This document shows, in pieces, positions 49,548-58,606 of a stretch of 64,000 nucleotides of DNA (its first letter is position 1; every line of letters begins with the position of its first letter). The notes beneath the pieces were generated by a model. It made no database searches, was not told the origin of the DNA, and saw only the letters and a list, made by a program, of their open reading frames with translations. The position numbers were made by a program, and so were the translations under genes. This stretch comes from DHVE2 group archaeon (GTDB taxonomy: Archaea; Thermoplasmatota; Thermoplasmata; Thermoplasmatales; Aciduliprofundaceae): the NCBI GenBank assembly GCA_015523125.1, contig WAKX01000014.1:1-64000 (forward strand), written 5' to 3'.

Positions 49548-49979
49548 ATGAACGCAATAACTATAATCCAATCAACTCTTGCCCCTCTTCTTCTCGTCTC
49601 TGCTACCGGGCTTTTGATTTTGGGATTGGGAAACAGAATGGGAAGGGTTATAGATCGCCTTCGGGAATTCTCAAAGGAGGTGCGAGAAGGAGTGCCAGAG
49701 GAAAGAAAAGAGGTGATTATGAATCAGAAGGGTGTTCTAATAAGAAGGGTTAAGTTGTGCAGGGATGCCATGGTTCAATTCCACCTCACCATCCTTTTCG
49801 CCTCTCTTTCCTCCGTTTTCATTTTCGGAGCAATAATTTGGGAATTTGTGCAATACATAGCTTTGATTTTTTTCTCTCTATCTCTCATAACTCTGCTCAT
49901 AGGTTCAGTCATTGCAGTTTATGAAATCGCACTTTCCTACATGGCTATTCTAAGAGAATCTGATGTTTATTTGAAGTAG
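49548..49979 (+). CDS. DUF2721-like membrane protein
   Basis: A 143-residue protein. One hydrophobic helix at residues 8-28 leads into a conserved basic segment (RMGRVIDRLREFSKEV), then two helices near residues 78-98 and 103-125. This layout and the R-rich loop match DUF2721, of unknown function. The ATG at 49548 follows a CCCTTATCC region with a TAAATTTT-type box about 28 bases upstream. No linked partner is apparent. Confidence 0.8.
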   Translation: MNAITIIQSTLAPLLLVSATGLLILGLGNRMGRVIDRLREFSKEVREGVPEERKEVIMNQKGVLIRRVKLCRDAMVQFHLTILFASLSSVFIFGAIIWEFVQYIALIFFSLSLITLLIGSVIAVYEIALSYMAILRESDVYLK

Positions 49980-50016
49980 AGAAATCTTTATATTCTCCCT
50001 TTATCTTTTCCCAACT

Positions 50017-50253
50017 ATGTGGTTTGTTCTCTTCGCCACCGCAAATCCCGAGCAGTACGGGGACCTTTTACACATTGTAAAGAATTGCAAGACCCCGGTA
50101 GGAGTGCAAGTTCACCAGAAATTGAAAGTCTTTGGAAAACCGGATATCGTGATAGTTTTTGAAGCGAAAAATGAAAACATGGCGGAGGAATTCGTGAAGC
50201 AGTTTGGAAGGGTGAGCGATGTGAGAACCCATCTTGCAATAAAGGAGGAATAA
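50017..50253 (+). CDS. Small alpha/beta protein, AsnC/GYD-like
   Basis: A 78-residue protein with strand-helix-strand pattern: MWFVLFATANPEQYGDLL, then a KPDIVIVFEAKNENMAEEFVKQF helix-strand unit and a final RTHLAIKEE strand. The pattern resembles the ferredoxin-like ligand domain of Lrp/AsnC or GYD proteins, without a DNA-binding part. A CTTTATATTC box lies about 28 bases upstream. The YjbQ gene starts 2 bases later, so they form a two-gene operon. Function unknown. Confidence 0.72.
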   Translation: MWFVLFATANPEQYGDLLHIVKNCKTPVGVQVHQKLKVFGKPDIVIVFEAKNENMAEEFVKQFGRVSDVRTHLAIKEE

Positions 50254-50255
50254 AG

Positions 50256-50675
50256 ATGGTTGTTTATACCGACGAAATAAACCTGAGCACAAAGGGCGAG
50301 GTAGATATAATCGATGTGACCTCCGAAGTTGAAAAAATAGTTAATAAATCCGGAGTTTCAAATGGCGTTGCAGTTGTTTTCTGCGTAGGATCCACCTGCG
50401 CTGTTACCACCGTCGAGTACGAACCGGGGTTGAAAAAAGATATCCCCGAAGCGTTAGAAAGACTTTTTCCAAAAAATATAAATTATCATCACGAGGAGAC
50501 GTGGCACGATGGCAACGGCCACTCGCACGTGAGAGCCAGTTTCATGAAGCCTGATTTAACAATACCAATCGTGAACGGAAAACTAACCCTTGGAACATGG
50601 CAACAGATTGTGTTTTTAGAGTTGGATGTACGAAAAAGAAATAGAAAAGTAATTGTTCAGGTCTTGGGGGAATGA
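50256..50675 (+). CDS. YjbQ-family protein (UPF0047)
   Basis: A 139-residue YjbQ protein. Conserved residues include FCVGSTCAVTTVEYEPGL, HEETWHDGNGHSHVRAS and GTWQQIVFLELD, with metal-binding histidines in the middle segment. Family members have been linked to thiamine phosphate synthase activity, and a general metabolic-repair role is discussed; the in vivo role here is unknown. It follows the AsnC/GYD-like gene with a 2-base gap. Its 3' end overlaps the convergent HTH gene by 19 bases. Confidence 0.9.
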   Translation: MVVYTDEINLSTKGEVDIIDVTSEVEKIVNKSGVSNGVAVVFCVGSTCAVTTVEYEPGLKKDIPEALERLFPKNINYHHEETWHDGNGHSHVRASFMKPDLTIPIVNGKLTLGTWQQIVFLELDVRKRNRKVIVQVLGE

Positions 50676-51205
50676 ACCTTTTTTCTCAACTCTTCGATCT
50701 TTTTGAGGTCGATGTTCAATAATATCAGGACTTCTTTCAATTTCCGTATGTTATTCCAGTCCATATCCCTCGTGAGCTTGTTTATATCTTCCAAAGTGAT
50801 TTCATCCAGGTACATCAAGAAATTTTTGAAAAATTCCTCGTCTTTAACTTCATAGCCTATTTCGCTCAATGCTTCCTTAACCGCTTCCGCATGCTTTTCC
50901 TTGAATCTCCTTATAAACGCGCTCCTCTCGTAAGCTTCAGGAGCCAAGAATATTGTTTTTATTGTTCTTCCGTAGACTTTCTCAGGGATATTATGCACTT
51001 TTCTCTCACCCGTAACTTTAACTAATCCAGCCTTTTCAAGTTTCTTAATATGTCGGAAGATGGTGGATATATCTTTGTTCAAAATCGATGATAATTCAGA
51101 AATTGTCATGTCCCTAAACCGCAACAACCTGAGAATTTTTGACCTTGTTTCCTCAGTAATCAGCTTTATTACCTCTGGATCGCTCACAATTTCGATTTCT
51201 TTCAT
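50657..51205 (-). CDS. ArsR-like winged-helix regulator
   Basis: A 182-residue protein with an N-terminal ArsR-like winged helix: ITEETRSKILRLLRFRDMTISELSSIL then DISTIFRHIKKLEKAGLV as the recognition helix. The C-terminal 110 residues are helical and probably form a sensing or dimerisation domain. ATG 51205 is chosen over GTG 51214 because a CTATAAATC box lies about 25 bases upstream, fitting a leaderless mRNA. It is divergent from a large surface-protein gene and may regulate it. Confidence 0.82.
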   Translation of the reverse strand: MKEIEIVSDPEVIKLITEETRSKILRLLRFRDMTISELSSILNKDISTIFRHIKKLEKAGLVKVTGERKVHNIPEKVYGRTIKTIFLAPEAYERSAFIRRFKEKHAEAVKEALSEIGYEVKDEEFFKNFLMYLDEITLEDINKLTRDMDWNNIRKLKEVLILLNIDLKKIEELRKKVHSPKT

Positions 51206-51302
51206 TGAATACACAATAATCTTCTATGATTTATAGTTTTCCATAAAACCTTTGAAAAAACACCGAAAACAATATATATGGAAACACGATTTATTTACAC
51301 TT

Positions 51303-53735
51303 ATGAAGGCACTTCGCTCTGGGTTTAAAAAATTGATTCCAGTGACCATTCTTATGATTGTACTGCTGTCGGGATTGTTACCCATGGCTGGGGCAAGCAG
51401 CCCAACTCCTAAAATCAGGGCTTCACCTCCGGTCAAAAACCTCGTAATCAACGAATTCTCATCGTACGGATCCGCTAGCAACGAATGGGTAGAACTCTAC
51501 AATCCATCTACAGAATATGCAAATTACACAGATCTGAAGCTTACTGATCAGGATGGAAACATAGTTAATATCTCTCAAGCAGGAATAACATCAATTCCGC
51601 CAAACTCATATCTCGTGGTACACATGGGAGCTGGGACAAATACTTCATTCAGCAATGGAAGGGCGGACGTATATGGATGGCTTAAAGGGAATATCCTCAA
51701 CGATGACGGGGACGATATTTTGATTTACAACGGTACTTATATGACGCAAAATTGTCAATACATTGACTACATCGCATATTATAACGGAGGTCCAGATTTT
51801 GACGTGGATGCCCCTCCCATCGGAAGCCACTTAAAATTTTACCTATATGGCCGAGGAACCTTTGGATATATACCTGCTCCTGGAAAAGATGAAAGTGCCT
51901 CTTTGGTCCCCAACGGAGAAGACAAAGATAACGCTACGGATTGGTATATAACCAGAGACAGAGAATCCGCCTCAGGCACCGCATATGTGCGCTCCATGAC
52001 CCCAGGTAGCGAAAATGTGAACATTTTAAAAGTTACCGCGGAAGACATAGCACCAAATAGTATAATGCAAGGTAATTTCACATATGTAATAAAACTTAAT
52101 TTTGAGGGAATTGGAGTAACAGGGGAGTACATGAAGCCAATGGATATCGTGTTAAACATGACTGGAACTGCAACATCCTCAGATGTGGTTAGTTTGAGTC
52201 TTAACACAACTACAGGTATTGGGCTGGATGAGAGACCCATGTCTTTGGATAAGAATGTGATTTTAGGTAATTTCAATTATAACATTCACTCTGGAGAAAC
52301 CCAAACTTACTACTTGGGCGTAAAGTTAGCGAAAGACGCGGATATATTCCACAACTTCTCCATATCCCTTTATGATATAGACATGGAATCAAGACCTACG
52401 GATAGTGCCCATAACGACGAGGTTTATATCCCCCAGCCAATAGTTACCAAGCAAATCAACATAACCCCCATAGATCAGACACCCCCGTATGTAACCAATG
52501 TATCATTCGATTACGGTTCACAGCTTCCACTGGGGCCCGGCATGCACCATGTTACTATACAATTTGACGAACCAATGGATACGAGAATCTTACCAGATGT
52601 AACCTACGGGAAATTTGGATATGAATACAATATTACTGGTAATTGGACTTCAAACACGGAGTGGGATGGAAATTTCATCGTAAACAACGAGGGGCCCCAC
52701 GGAGAATTGACGCTCATGGTGGATGGAGCAAAGGATGTGTTTTGGAATGTTCAAATACCGTATCAAACCAACTTCATTGTGGACACCGAGAAGCCCTATA
52801 TTAAGGACATTCAGTACAGCGCTGTGCCCCCGTATCCTGCTTGGCTACCTGTAAACATAACAATTACATTCTCAGAAAATGTCACAGGAGTCAACGCGGC
52901 CATAAAGCAAGGAAAACACATTCAGGAGGTAATAACGGACATCTACAAAGTAAATGACACCGTATACTGCCTCGAATTCAACACACAGAGCCTTAAAACT
53001 GGAAACTACACCCTCTGGGTGTACAACGCCACCGACATAGCCGGAAATGTAATGATTGATTTTCAAACCAACTTCTCCGTTGACACTTCGCCACCCATCA
53101 TTTCCTACGTGGATTACAAAACAAATGTAGTCGAAGGAGAAAACGTATCCTTCTTGGTATACGCAACGGACAACATCGGAGTTAAGAAAGTATGGGCAGA
53201 GTACGAGTACAAGGGAGAAAAGGTAACGGTTCAAGCCACTAAAATGGGTGATTACTGGACTTTCCAAGTTGTGGGTGGTGCTGTAACTCCAGATACAGTT
53301 ACGGTGACAATCTACGTCATGGACACAGCTGGTAATGTCTTCAAGGATAAAGAATCAATAACAGTTATTCCGTGGTGGCAATCGGTATGGTGGCTCTGGG
53401 TCATAATCGCAATAGTTGTGGGATTCATAGCACTGCTCATATATGATACTCTACGCCGTAGAAAGCTTCGCGAACAGTTAGGTGAGGAATTAGTGTCGGA
53501 GAGCTTGCTAACGAGGATTTCCAAGTTCCCGAAGAACCTCAAAAATAAAAAGAAGAAAGGCGAAGAGGAGGAAGAAGAAGGAGAGGAGGAATATCTCCCG
53601 CCACCCCCACCCAGAAGAGATATTCCTCCAGCTGAACCTCCGCCAATGCAGGAGCCGGTAGAGAAGAAAGAGGTACCGGAGGTCCCTTACGAGGACGAAT
53701 ACTTCGAAGAAGAAACCATCGAAAGGGAGGAATGA
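51303..53735 (+). CDS. Large surface protein with lamin-tail-like and Ig-like domains
   Basis: An 810-residue protein. A signal peptide (basic MKALRSGFKK, hydrophobic core, cleavage near AGAS) is followed by a lamin-tail domain-like segment (NEFSSYGSASNEWVELYNPS, with DVDAPPIGSH further on). Several Ig-like/Big domains follow (VSFDYGSQLPLGPGMHHVTI, DTEKPYIKDIQY, DTSPPIISYVDYK). Near residue 705 a transmembrane helix (WWQSVWWLWVIIAIVVGFIA) precedes an acidic, proline-rich tail (PPPPPRRDIPPAEPPP). It is probably an S-layer-associated or adhesion protein. A TATATATGG box 25 bases upstream suggests leaderless transcription; the in-frame codon at 51252 is rejected. Confidence 0.85.
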   Translation: MKALRSGFKKLIPVTILMIVLLSGLLPMAGASSPTPKIRASPPVKNLVINEFSSYGSASNEWVELYNPSTEYANYTDLKLTDQDGNIVNISQAGITSIPPNSYLVVHMGAGTNTSFSNGRADVYGWLKGNILNDDGDDILIYNGTYMTQNCQYIDYIAYYNGGPDFDVDAPPIGSHLKFYLYGRGTFGYIPAPGKDESASLVPNGEDKDNATDWYITRDRESASGTAYVRSMTPGSENVNILKVTAEDIAPNSIMQGNFTYVIKLNFEGIGVTGEYMKPMDIVLNMTGTATSSDVVSLSLNTTTGIGLDERPMSLDKNVILGNFNYNIHSGETQTYYLGVKLAKDADIFHNFSISLYDIDMESRPTDSAHNDEVYIPQPIVTKQINITPIDQTPPYVTNVSFDYGSQLPLGPGMHHVTIQFDEPMDTRILPDVTYGKFGYEYNITGNWTSNTEWDGNFIVNNEGPHGELTLMVDGAKDVFWNVQIPYQTNFIVDTEKPYIKDIQYSAVPPYPAWLPVNITITFSENVTGVNAAIKQGKHIQEVITDIYKVNDTVYCLEFNTQSLKTGNYTLWVYNATDIAGNVMIDFQTNFSVDTSPPIISYVDYKTNVVEGENVSFLVYATDNIGVKKVWAEYEYKGEKVTVQATKMGDYWTFQVVGGAVTPDTVTVTIYVMDTAGNVFKDKESITVIPWWQSVWWLWVIIAIVVGFIALLIYDTLRRRKLREQLGEELVSESLLTRISKFPKNLKNKKKKGEEEEEEGEEEYLPPPPPRRDIPPAEPPPMQEPVEKKEVPEVPYEDEYFEEETIEREE

Positions 53736-53736
53736 A

Positions 53737-53949
53737 TTAGAAGGAAAAAATGACCTCCCCATTTTCGTATATTTTTCCGTGATCTTTTTTCAAAATTTTT
53801 CTTATCTTTTCCCTTCTCTCCTCCATGTACTCGATGAAATCATCCTTTCGCTCCTCCTTCATCACCTTCTCGGCTAGGTTGTATAGCTCAATTTGGAGTT
53901 TCAGATTGAATCTCGTCTCCTTATCCAAATCCTCGAGGTGTATGTCCAT
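53737..53949 (-). CDS. Small helical protein of unknown function
   Basis: A 70-residue, highly charged, mostly helical protein with no Cys and no hydrophobic helix. No family recognised. The convergent surface-protein gene ends one base away, so 3' regulation is compact. A TTAAATAAATT box on the minus strand about 25 bases upstream of ATG 53949 is plausible as a promoter. It may be a conserved small lineage protein or a spurious frame; codon use looks normal. Confidence 0.55.
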   Translation of the reverse strand: MDIHLEDLDKETRFNLKLQIELYNLAEKVMKEERKDDFIEYMEERREKIRKILKKDHGKIYENGEVIFSF

Positions 53950-54053
53950 AACTGCGAAAGCAATTTAATTTATTTAAACAAATCGCTTTGAAAACCCGAA
54001 TTGAAGTAGATTCACAGAAAGATATATATATAATCATCTCATATCACTAATAG

Positions 54054-54386
54054 ATGGTGGAAACAATCAAGGAGCTCTTGGATGATTTCAAAGCCAAAAC
54101 CAATGCAGATAAGGTTATTTTGGTTAGTAGAACTGGAATGTTTATAGAAGGAGATGAGTTGGACAACCAAGACACTTTTTCCGCCATGAGCGCCATAGTT
54201 TTGGGGGCTTCTGAAACCGCCACCTCCATGATAGGGACCGTGGAAAAAATCGTTGTGGACATAAAAAAAGGCTACAAGCTAATTATAACTTCCGCTGGAA
54301 AGAGAGGGGTACTTGCGGTGGTTTCCAATAAGGACCACTGGAATGAAATCTCAGAGCTTCGGGAAAAATTAAAGGACATGATTTAA
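54054..54386 (+). CDS. Roadblock/LC7-family protein
   Basis: A 110-residue single-domain roadblock/LC7 protein: helix-strand-strand-helix pattern with NADKVILVSRTGMFIEGDE, a LSAMSAIVLGASETA helix region, and a final LREKLKDM helix. In archaea such proteins bind small Ras/MglA-like GTPases or serve in regulation of motility. A GATATATATATAATC box about 26 bases upstream indicates a leaderless start at ATG 54054. No GTPase lies adjacent. It overlaps the convergent PHP gene by 4 bases. Confidence 0.88.
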   Translation: MVETIKELLDDFKAKTNADKVILVSRTGMFIEGDELDNQDTFSAMSAIVLGASETATSMIGTVEKIVVDIKKGYKLIITSAGKRGVLAVVSNKDHWNEISELREKLKDMI

Positions 54387-55024
54387 ATCTTTTTGAACCC
54401 ACGGAAAGCCCATTGAATTACTGCTTTCTTCACATATCTGAGCGTTTCTTTGGTATTTCTCGAAGCTCCGAATGTATTACCTCCTTTAAAGCATGAAATG
54501 GTGTCGAAGCAATCCACCAAAGCCCCTGCTTTTCCTATCTCATCGGGATAGTGAGCATCGCTGCCCGCGGTAAATATTCCTCCGTATGTCTCCCACAACT
54601 TCCTTGCCTTTTCATTTGATTTCTTTTTACATCTTCCGTTGAATATTTCTATACCATCCACCTTTTTTATGTTTTTCAGTGTCTCTTTCTCCCCGACTCC
54701 AGACCAGAACCGGTAGGGATGCGCAATAACCGCAATACCCCCATTCTCATGGATTCTCTCGATTGTTTCTTCCACACTTAACCCACGGGGAATCAATTCA
54801 TCCACGTTGTAAGCCAGAACATGTCCCGAAGAAGTGGATATTTCAATTCCGACAATAACTGGAATAATCTTTAATTCCTTAGCTTTCAACGCACCTTTGA
54901 TTTCGTTGTGATCCGTTATGGCGATTGCATCTAAACCCCTTTTCTTCGCGATTTTCAGCACATCCTTCGGAGGAACCATCCCATCCGGCGAATAGGTGGT
55001 GTGGATGTGCATGTCTATTTTCAT
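54383..55024 (-). CDS. PHP-domain phosphoesterase
   Basis: A 213-residue PHP-domain protein. Metal-binding histidines appear in DMHIHTTYSPDG at the start, AITDHNEIKG, VIAHPYRFWSG and the final SDAHYPDEIG. Such proteins hydrolyse phosphoesters such as 3',5'-bisphosphate or tRNA-derived substrates; the specific substrate is unknown. The start overlaps the metG stop as ATGA, indicating co-translation. A conserved metG-PHP pairing could hint at nucleotide quality control, but this is inference. Confidence 0.9.
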   Translation of the reverse strand: MKIDMHIHTTYSPDGMVPPKDVLKIAKKRGLDAIAITDHNEIKGALKAKELKIIPVIVGIEISTSSGHVLAYNVDELIPRGLSVEETIERIHENGGIAVIAHPYRFWSGVGEKETLKNIKKVDGIEIFNGRCKKKSNEKARKLWETYGGIFTAGSDAHYPDEIGKAGALVDCFDTISCFKGGNTFGASRNTKETLRYVKKAVIQWAFRGFKKI

Positions 55025-57210
55025 CTCACCTGCCCTCCGGGGGTGATTCTCTTATCGGGAACTATGAGAACTTCGCCAACATGAAGTATCAATGGCTTTT
55101 TATCGTGGAACACCACTCCCTGCTTGCCGAGCCACTCATCACGGAGCGGAAAATCTAAGGTATACTCTTCCGCACCAATTGCCTTGTTCTCTTTGATATC
55201 CACTACCTCGATTTTCATCTTTTTGAATTTCTTGAATTTGAGTGTTTTCTCCCCCGCCGGCTCGGCCCCGTTGGCCATGACCTTGGTTCCGGGTTTCAAA
55301 TCTTCCATGGGCTTCAAAAGGGCAACCCTCTCGCCGTCGTCGCCTGCCAGAAGCATACCGTGGGATTTCACACCTCTAAGAGTGGCGGGTTCCAAATTGT
55401 AAAGAATGAGAACTTCCCTGCCTTCAAGTTCTTCACGAGAATAATATTTCTTAAGCCCGGCAACCACCGTTCTCTCATCATCTCCGAGATCAAGCTTCAC
55501 AATGTATAATTTCTCCGCATCAGGATGATCTTCCACGCTTTTGACTCTCGCCACGCGGATATCCATCTGGTTCCACTTCTCGTACCTTTCCTCTTCCAAT
55601 TCAATTTTGTGGAAAAGGTGCTCAGGCTCCTTCAATTTTCTTCCGGCGGGAAGATTCTTTATTCCCTCGTTCCACTGATGCTCGAATATGGAATCCTCGT
55701 TCCCTAAATATTTCCACACTTTTTCCGAGGAGAAAGGAAGGAATGGAGCTCCGAATACGGCCAACGCCTGAACCATCTGGAGGCATATATTAATCGTTGT
55801 ACCGCATTTCTCTTTGTTTTCTTTGCACTGAGTCCATGGTGCTTTCTTCGTGAAATATATGTTTCCGAAATTCACAAGCTCCAGCCATTCTTTAATTGCC
55901 TTTTTGAACTCCACATTCTCTATGTATTCACTCATCTTCTTGCGAGTTCTCATTATCATCTTCAACGCTTCTCTATCCAGCTCGTCCACGTCCCCGCGTG
56001 GCGGAATCTCGCCGAAGTTGCGGTACGCGAAACTAAGGATTCTGTAAACCAGATTTGCGTATTTTCCAACAAGAGTTTCATTAATCGTCGAGATGAAATT
56101 CTCCCATGTGAAGTTGAAATCGCGGTGCTCCGGCATGTTTACAGCGCCGTAGAATCGAATCATGTCCGGCTCGAAGTTATCCAGAAGCTCCGGCATCCAA
56201 ACACCTATCTTCTTGCTCTTTGAGAATTTCCTTCCGGAGAATTGAAGATACTCGTTGGCCACCACGTTGTACGGCAAGTTTAGATCTCCGTGGGCCATAA
56301 GCATGGCGGGCCAGATTATTGTGTGGAAAGGAATGTTATCTTTGCCCAAAAAATAAAAATGTTTTGCCTCTTTTTTCCAGTAATTCTCCCACGATTTCCC
56401 ATTCCTGCGGGCCCATTCCATGCTCGCGGAGAGATAGCCAATTACTGCGTCGAACCAAACGTATATCCTCTTATCCTCGTAACCTTCCATTGGTATTTCA
56501 ACGCCCCAGTTTATATCGCGAGTTATGGCCCTGTCCTTCAATCCTGATTTGAGAAATTGATATGTGAATCTCTTAACGTTGTCCCTCCAGAAGTCTTTCT
56601 CTTCGATCCAAGAAATTAGGCGATCCTCCAATTTGCTCAACGCAAAGAATATGTGCTTGCTCTTCCTGAATTCCGTAGGTGTGTTGCATATGGCGCACCG
56701 CGGCTCTATGAGGTCCTTCGGATCTAAAGTTCTCCCGCAGTTGTCACACTGGTCTCCGTGGGCGTTCTCGTAGCCGCAGTAGGGACAGGTACCAACCACG
56801 TAGCGATCCGGAAGGAAGCGATGACATTTGGGGCAATATGGAAGGAGCATCTCCTCCTCGTACAGATACCCGTTCTCTAAGAGTTTCAGGAAGAATTCTT
56901 TAACGACTTTTTCGTGATTTTCATGCGAGGTGCGGTAAAACAGATCAAAAGAGATTCCCAGTTTATTCATAACTTCGCTGTTTATCTTATGGTACCTATC
57001 CACTATCTCTTGCGGACTCTTTCCCTCCTTCTCGGCGGTTATGGTCACAGGCGTACCATGCTCGTCACTGCCGGATACCATGAGAACATCATTTCCAATC
57101 ATTCGATTGTACCTTGCGAATATGTCCGCAGGCAAGTAAGCGCCCATGACATGTCCTAAATGAACCACACCGTTTGCGTAGGGCCAAGCAACACCTATAA
57201 ATATTCTCAT
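55021..57210 (-). CDS. metG: Methionyl-tRNA synthetase with C-terminal tRNA-binding domain
   Basis: A 729-residue MetRS. Class I motifs: YANGVVHLGH (HIGH type) and FSKSKKIG (KMSKS type). Between them lies a zinc-knuckle region with multiple CxxC pairs (CPKCHRF, CPYCGYE, CDNCGRT, CAICNT). A helical anticodon-binding domain and a C-terminal EMAP/OB tRNA-binding domain (MDIRVARVKSVEDHPDAEKL, LEPATLRGVKSHGM) follow. It charges both initiator and elongator tRNA-Met. A T/A-rich box about 28 bases upstream supports a leaderless start at ATG 57210; the divergent small ORF starts 11 bases away. Confidence 0.97.
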   Translation of the reverse strand: MRIFIGVAWPYANGVVHLGHVMGAYLPADIFARYNRMIGNDVLMVSGSDEHGTPVTITAEKEGKSPQEIVDRYHKINSEVMNKLGISFDLFYRTSHENHEKVVKEFFLKLLENGYLYEEEMLLPYCPKCHRFLPDRYVVGTCPYCGYENAHGDQCDNCGRTLDPKDLIEPRCAICNTPTEFRKSKHIFFALSKLEDRLISWIEEKDFWRDNVKRFTYQFLKSGLKDRAITRDINWGVEIPMEGYEDKRIYVWFDAVIGYLSASMEWARRNGKSWENYWKKEAKHFYFLGKDNIPFHTIIWPAMLMAHGDLNLPYNVVANEYLQFSGRKFSKSKKIGVWMPELLDNFEPDMIRFYGAVNMPEHRDFNFTWENFISTINETLVGKYANLVYRILSFAYRNFGEIPPRGDVDELDREALKMIMRTRKKMSEYIENVEFKKAIKEWLELVNFGNIYFTKKAPWTQCKENKEKCGTTINICLQMVQALAVFGAPFLPFSSEKVWKYLGNEDSIFEHQWNEGIKNLPAGRKLKEPEHLFHKIELEEERYEKWNQMDIRVARVKSVEDHPDAEKLYIVKLDLGDDERTVVAGLKKYYSREELEGREVLILYNLEPATLRGVKSHGMLLAGDDGERVALLKPMEDLKPGTKVMANGAEPAGEKTLKFKKFKKMKIEVVDIKENKAIGAEEYTLDFPLRDEWLGKQGVVFHDKKPLILHVGEVLIVPDKRITPGGQVR

Positions 57211-57220
57211 AAAGGCAGGT

Positions 57221-57385
57221 ATGCGTTACAATTTTTTTAAATTTTGGGTACTTCCAGAAACGAAAAGCCATTCTCCCAGAGTTACGGAGCTCGTTAGGGG
57301 CGTAAAAAGTGCACACGTTGAGGAAAATAAATGCACGTTCCGTTGTGATGAGCATCATGAGTATGTTGTAACTTGGAAGGAGTGA
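57221..57385 (+). CDS. Small protein, 54 residues, upstream of the 76-residue gene
   Basis: A 54-codon frame starting MRYNFFKFWV and ending HHEYVVTWKE, with a CTFRCDEHH segment that could bind metal. A TATAAATA box (57196-57203) lies 18-25 bases upstream, slightly short of the usual spacing, and overlaps the 5' end of the divergent metG. A GGCAGGT stretch precedes the ATG. The composition is protein-like. No family is recognised. The next gene (57433) follows after 47 bases on the same strand. Confidence 0.5.
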   Translation: MRYNFFKFWVLPETKSHSPRVTELVRGVKSAHVEENKCTFRCDEHHEYVVTWKE

Positions 57386-57432
57386 AACTAACAGCAAAAA
57401 AGTTTTATTCTATCTCCCAATAACGCTAACGA

Positions 57433-57663
57433 ATGACTTCAGAGTACAGCGAAAAAGTGGAAGAAATTATGACGAATGAGTTAGGACAATTAGGTAAATT
57501 CGTGATAAAAAAGCAGTGCATGGACTTGGGAATAGATCCAGATAACATAAAAAAGGAAGATTTGCCAAAGCTGGCCAAAGCTTTGGGAAAGGTCATGATA
57601 ACATTTGGAGGGGACGAAAAAGCTAAAGAGATAGAGATGAAAATCAGGCGTCTTGCTCACTAA
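57433..57663 (+). CDS. Small helical protein of unknown function
   Basis: A 76-residue protein, almost all helical, with a conserved-looking centre: LGKFVIKKQCMDLGID then EDLPKLAKALGKVMITFGGDEKA. No signal or membrane segment. I do not recognise the family. A TTTTATTCTATC region about 25 bases before ATG 57433 is a possible promoter. Its 3' end overlaps the convergent taw1 gene by 20 bases. An unlikely alternative is that it is an adaptor domain of a larger regulator class. Confidence 0.65.
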   Translation: MTSEYSEKVEEIMTNELGQLGKFVIKKQCMDLGIDPDNIKKEDLPKLAKALGKVMITFGGDEKAKEIEMKIRRLAH

Positions 57664-58582
57664 TCTTTTTGGGATTCTTATGCTTTGAAAGCAAGACCAC
57701 ACGACTATCTTCCTTCTCATCAATGTAATTATATCCCATCTCTGACGCCAGAGAATTTGCAAAATTCCGTATTTCTTCGTGAGAGGGCATGTTACTTAAA
57801 TTCAACCTCTCCCTCGAATAACCCACGAACACATACGCCTTTGGCTCTACGAAATCAGGAGAGGCAAGGGAATCGAGCTTCGCGTACTCCTTCACATACT
57901 CCATATTCCACCCCTTAACCAAGGTATGCCTTATCACAGTTCTCGTGTCAAGGGAAGGAAGAAGCTCTAAGGTTCTCATCAGCCTTTCCCAGCCGTTCTT
58001 TATTAAAGGAACCAGGAGCTTTTTGTAAATTTCTTCATTGGGAGCAGCGAGGGTCACGTACAATTGCGTTGGTAATGGATCAAGATTTTCCAACACCTCC
58101 GGCATGGTTCCATTGGTCACTAAGAATGTTGTGAATCCCCTCTTGTGATATTCCTCTATCAATTCCCCCAATCTAGGATAAAGCGTGGGCTCCCCGATCA
58201 GCGAGATTGCCACATGCTTTGGATCCATAGCCTCTTCCCATTTCTTTCTGTCCACCCTAGGATCTCCTTTGTACCCCACGATTAATCTCTTCTGCTGCTT
58301 TATGCTCTCCTCCACTATGAACTCGGGATCATCTACTTCCTTCAGATAAACTTCGCTGAATCCCTGAAAACGCCAGCAGAACAGGCAGTTCTGAGTGCAA
58401 TTATTCACGGCGGGGCTCATCTGCAGACATCTATGGGTTTTTATTCCGTAAAATTGCTGCTTGTAGCAAAATCTGTTACGAAGCAAACTCTCGCGAAGCC
58501 AGTGACAGAGTTTAACAGCGCTGTGGTTACCGACGATAGCATATCCCTGCTTTTCGAGAATTCGCTTAGTATCCTTATCCAT
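57644..58582 (-). CDS. taw1: 4-demethylwyosine synthase (Taw1/TYW1)
   Basis: A 312-residue radical SAM enzyme that makes the tricyclic wyosine base at position 37 of tRNA-Phe from N1-methylguanosine and pyruvate. Counting from ATG 58582, cysteines fall at 26, 39 and 52 (second cluster) and 62, 66 and 69 (radical SAM CxxxCxxC, in NCTQNCLFCWR), the same numbers described for the Pyrococcus enzyme. That numbering and a TTTAAATA box about 25 bases upstream both support 58582 over ATG 58594. rrmJ lies directly upstream on the same strand. Confidence 0.95.
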   Translation of the reverse strand: MDKDTKRILEKQGYAIVGNHSAVKLCHWLRESLLRNRFCYKQQFYGIKTHRCLQMSPAVNNCTQNCLFCWRFQGFSEVYLKEVDDPEFIVEESIKQQKRLIVGYKGDPRVDRKKWEEAMDPKHVAISLIGEPTLYPRLGELIEEYHKRGFTTFLVTNGTMPEVLENLDPLPTQLYVTLAAPNEEIYKKLLVPLIKNGWERLMRTLELLPSLDTRTVIRHTLVKGWNMEYVKEYAKLDSLASPDFVEPKAYVFVGYSRERLNLSNMPSHEEIRNFANSLASEMGYNYIDEKEDSRVVLLSKHKNPKKISEQDA

Positions 58583-58606
58583 AAATAGAGGCATGTGTGC
58601 ACTTAT

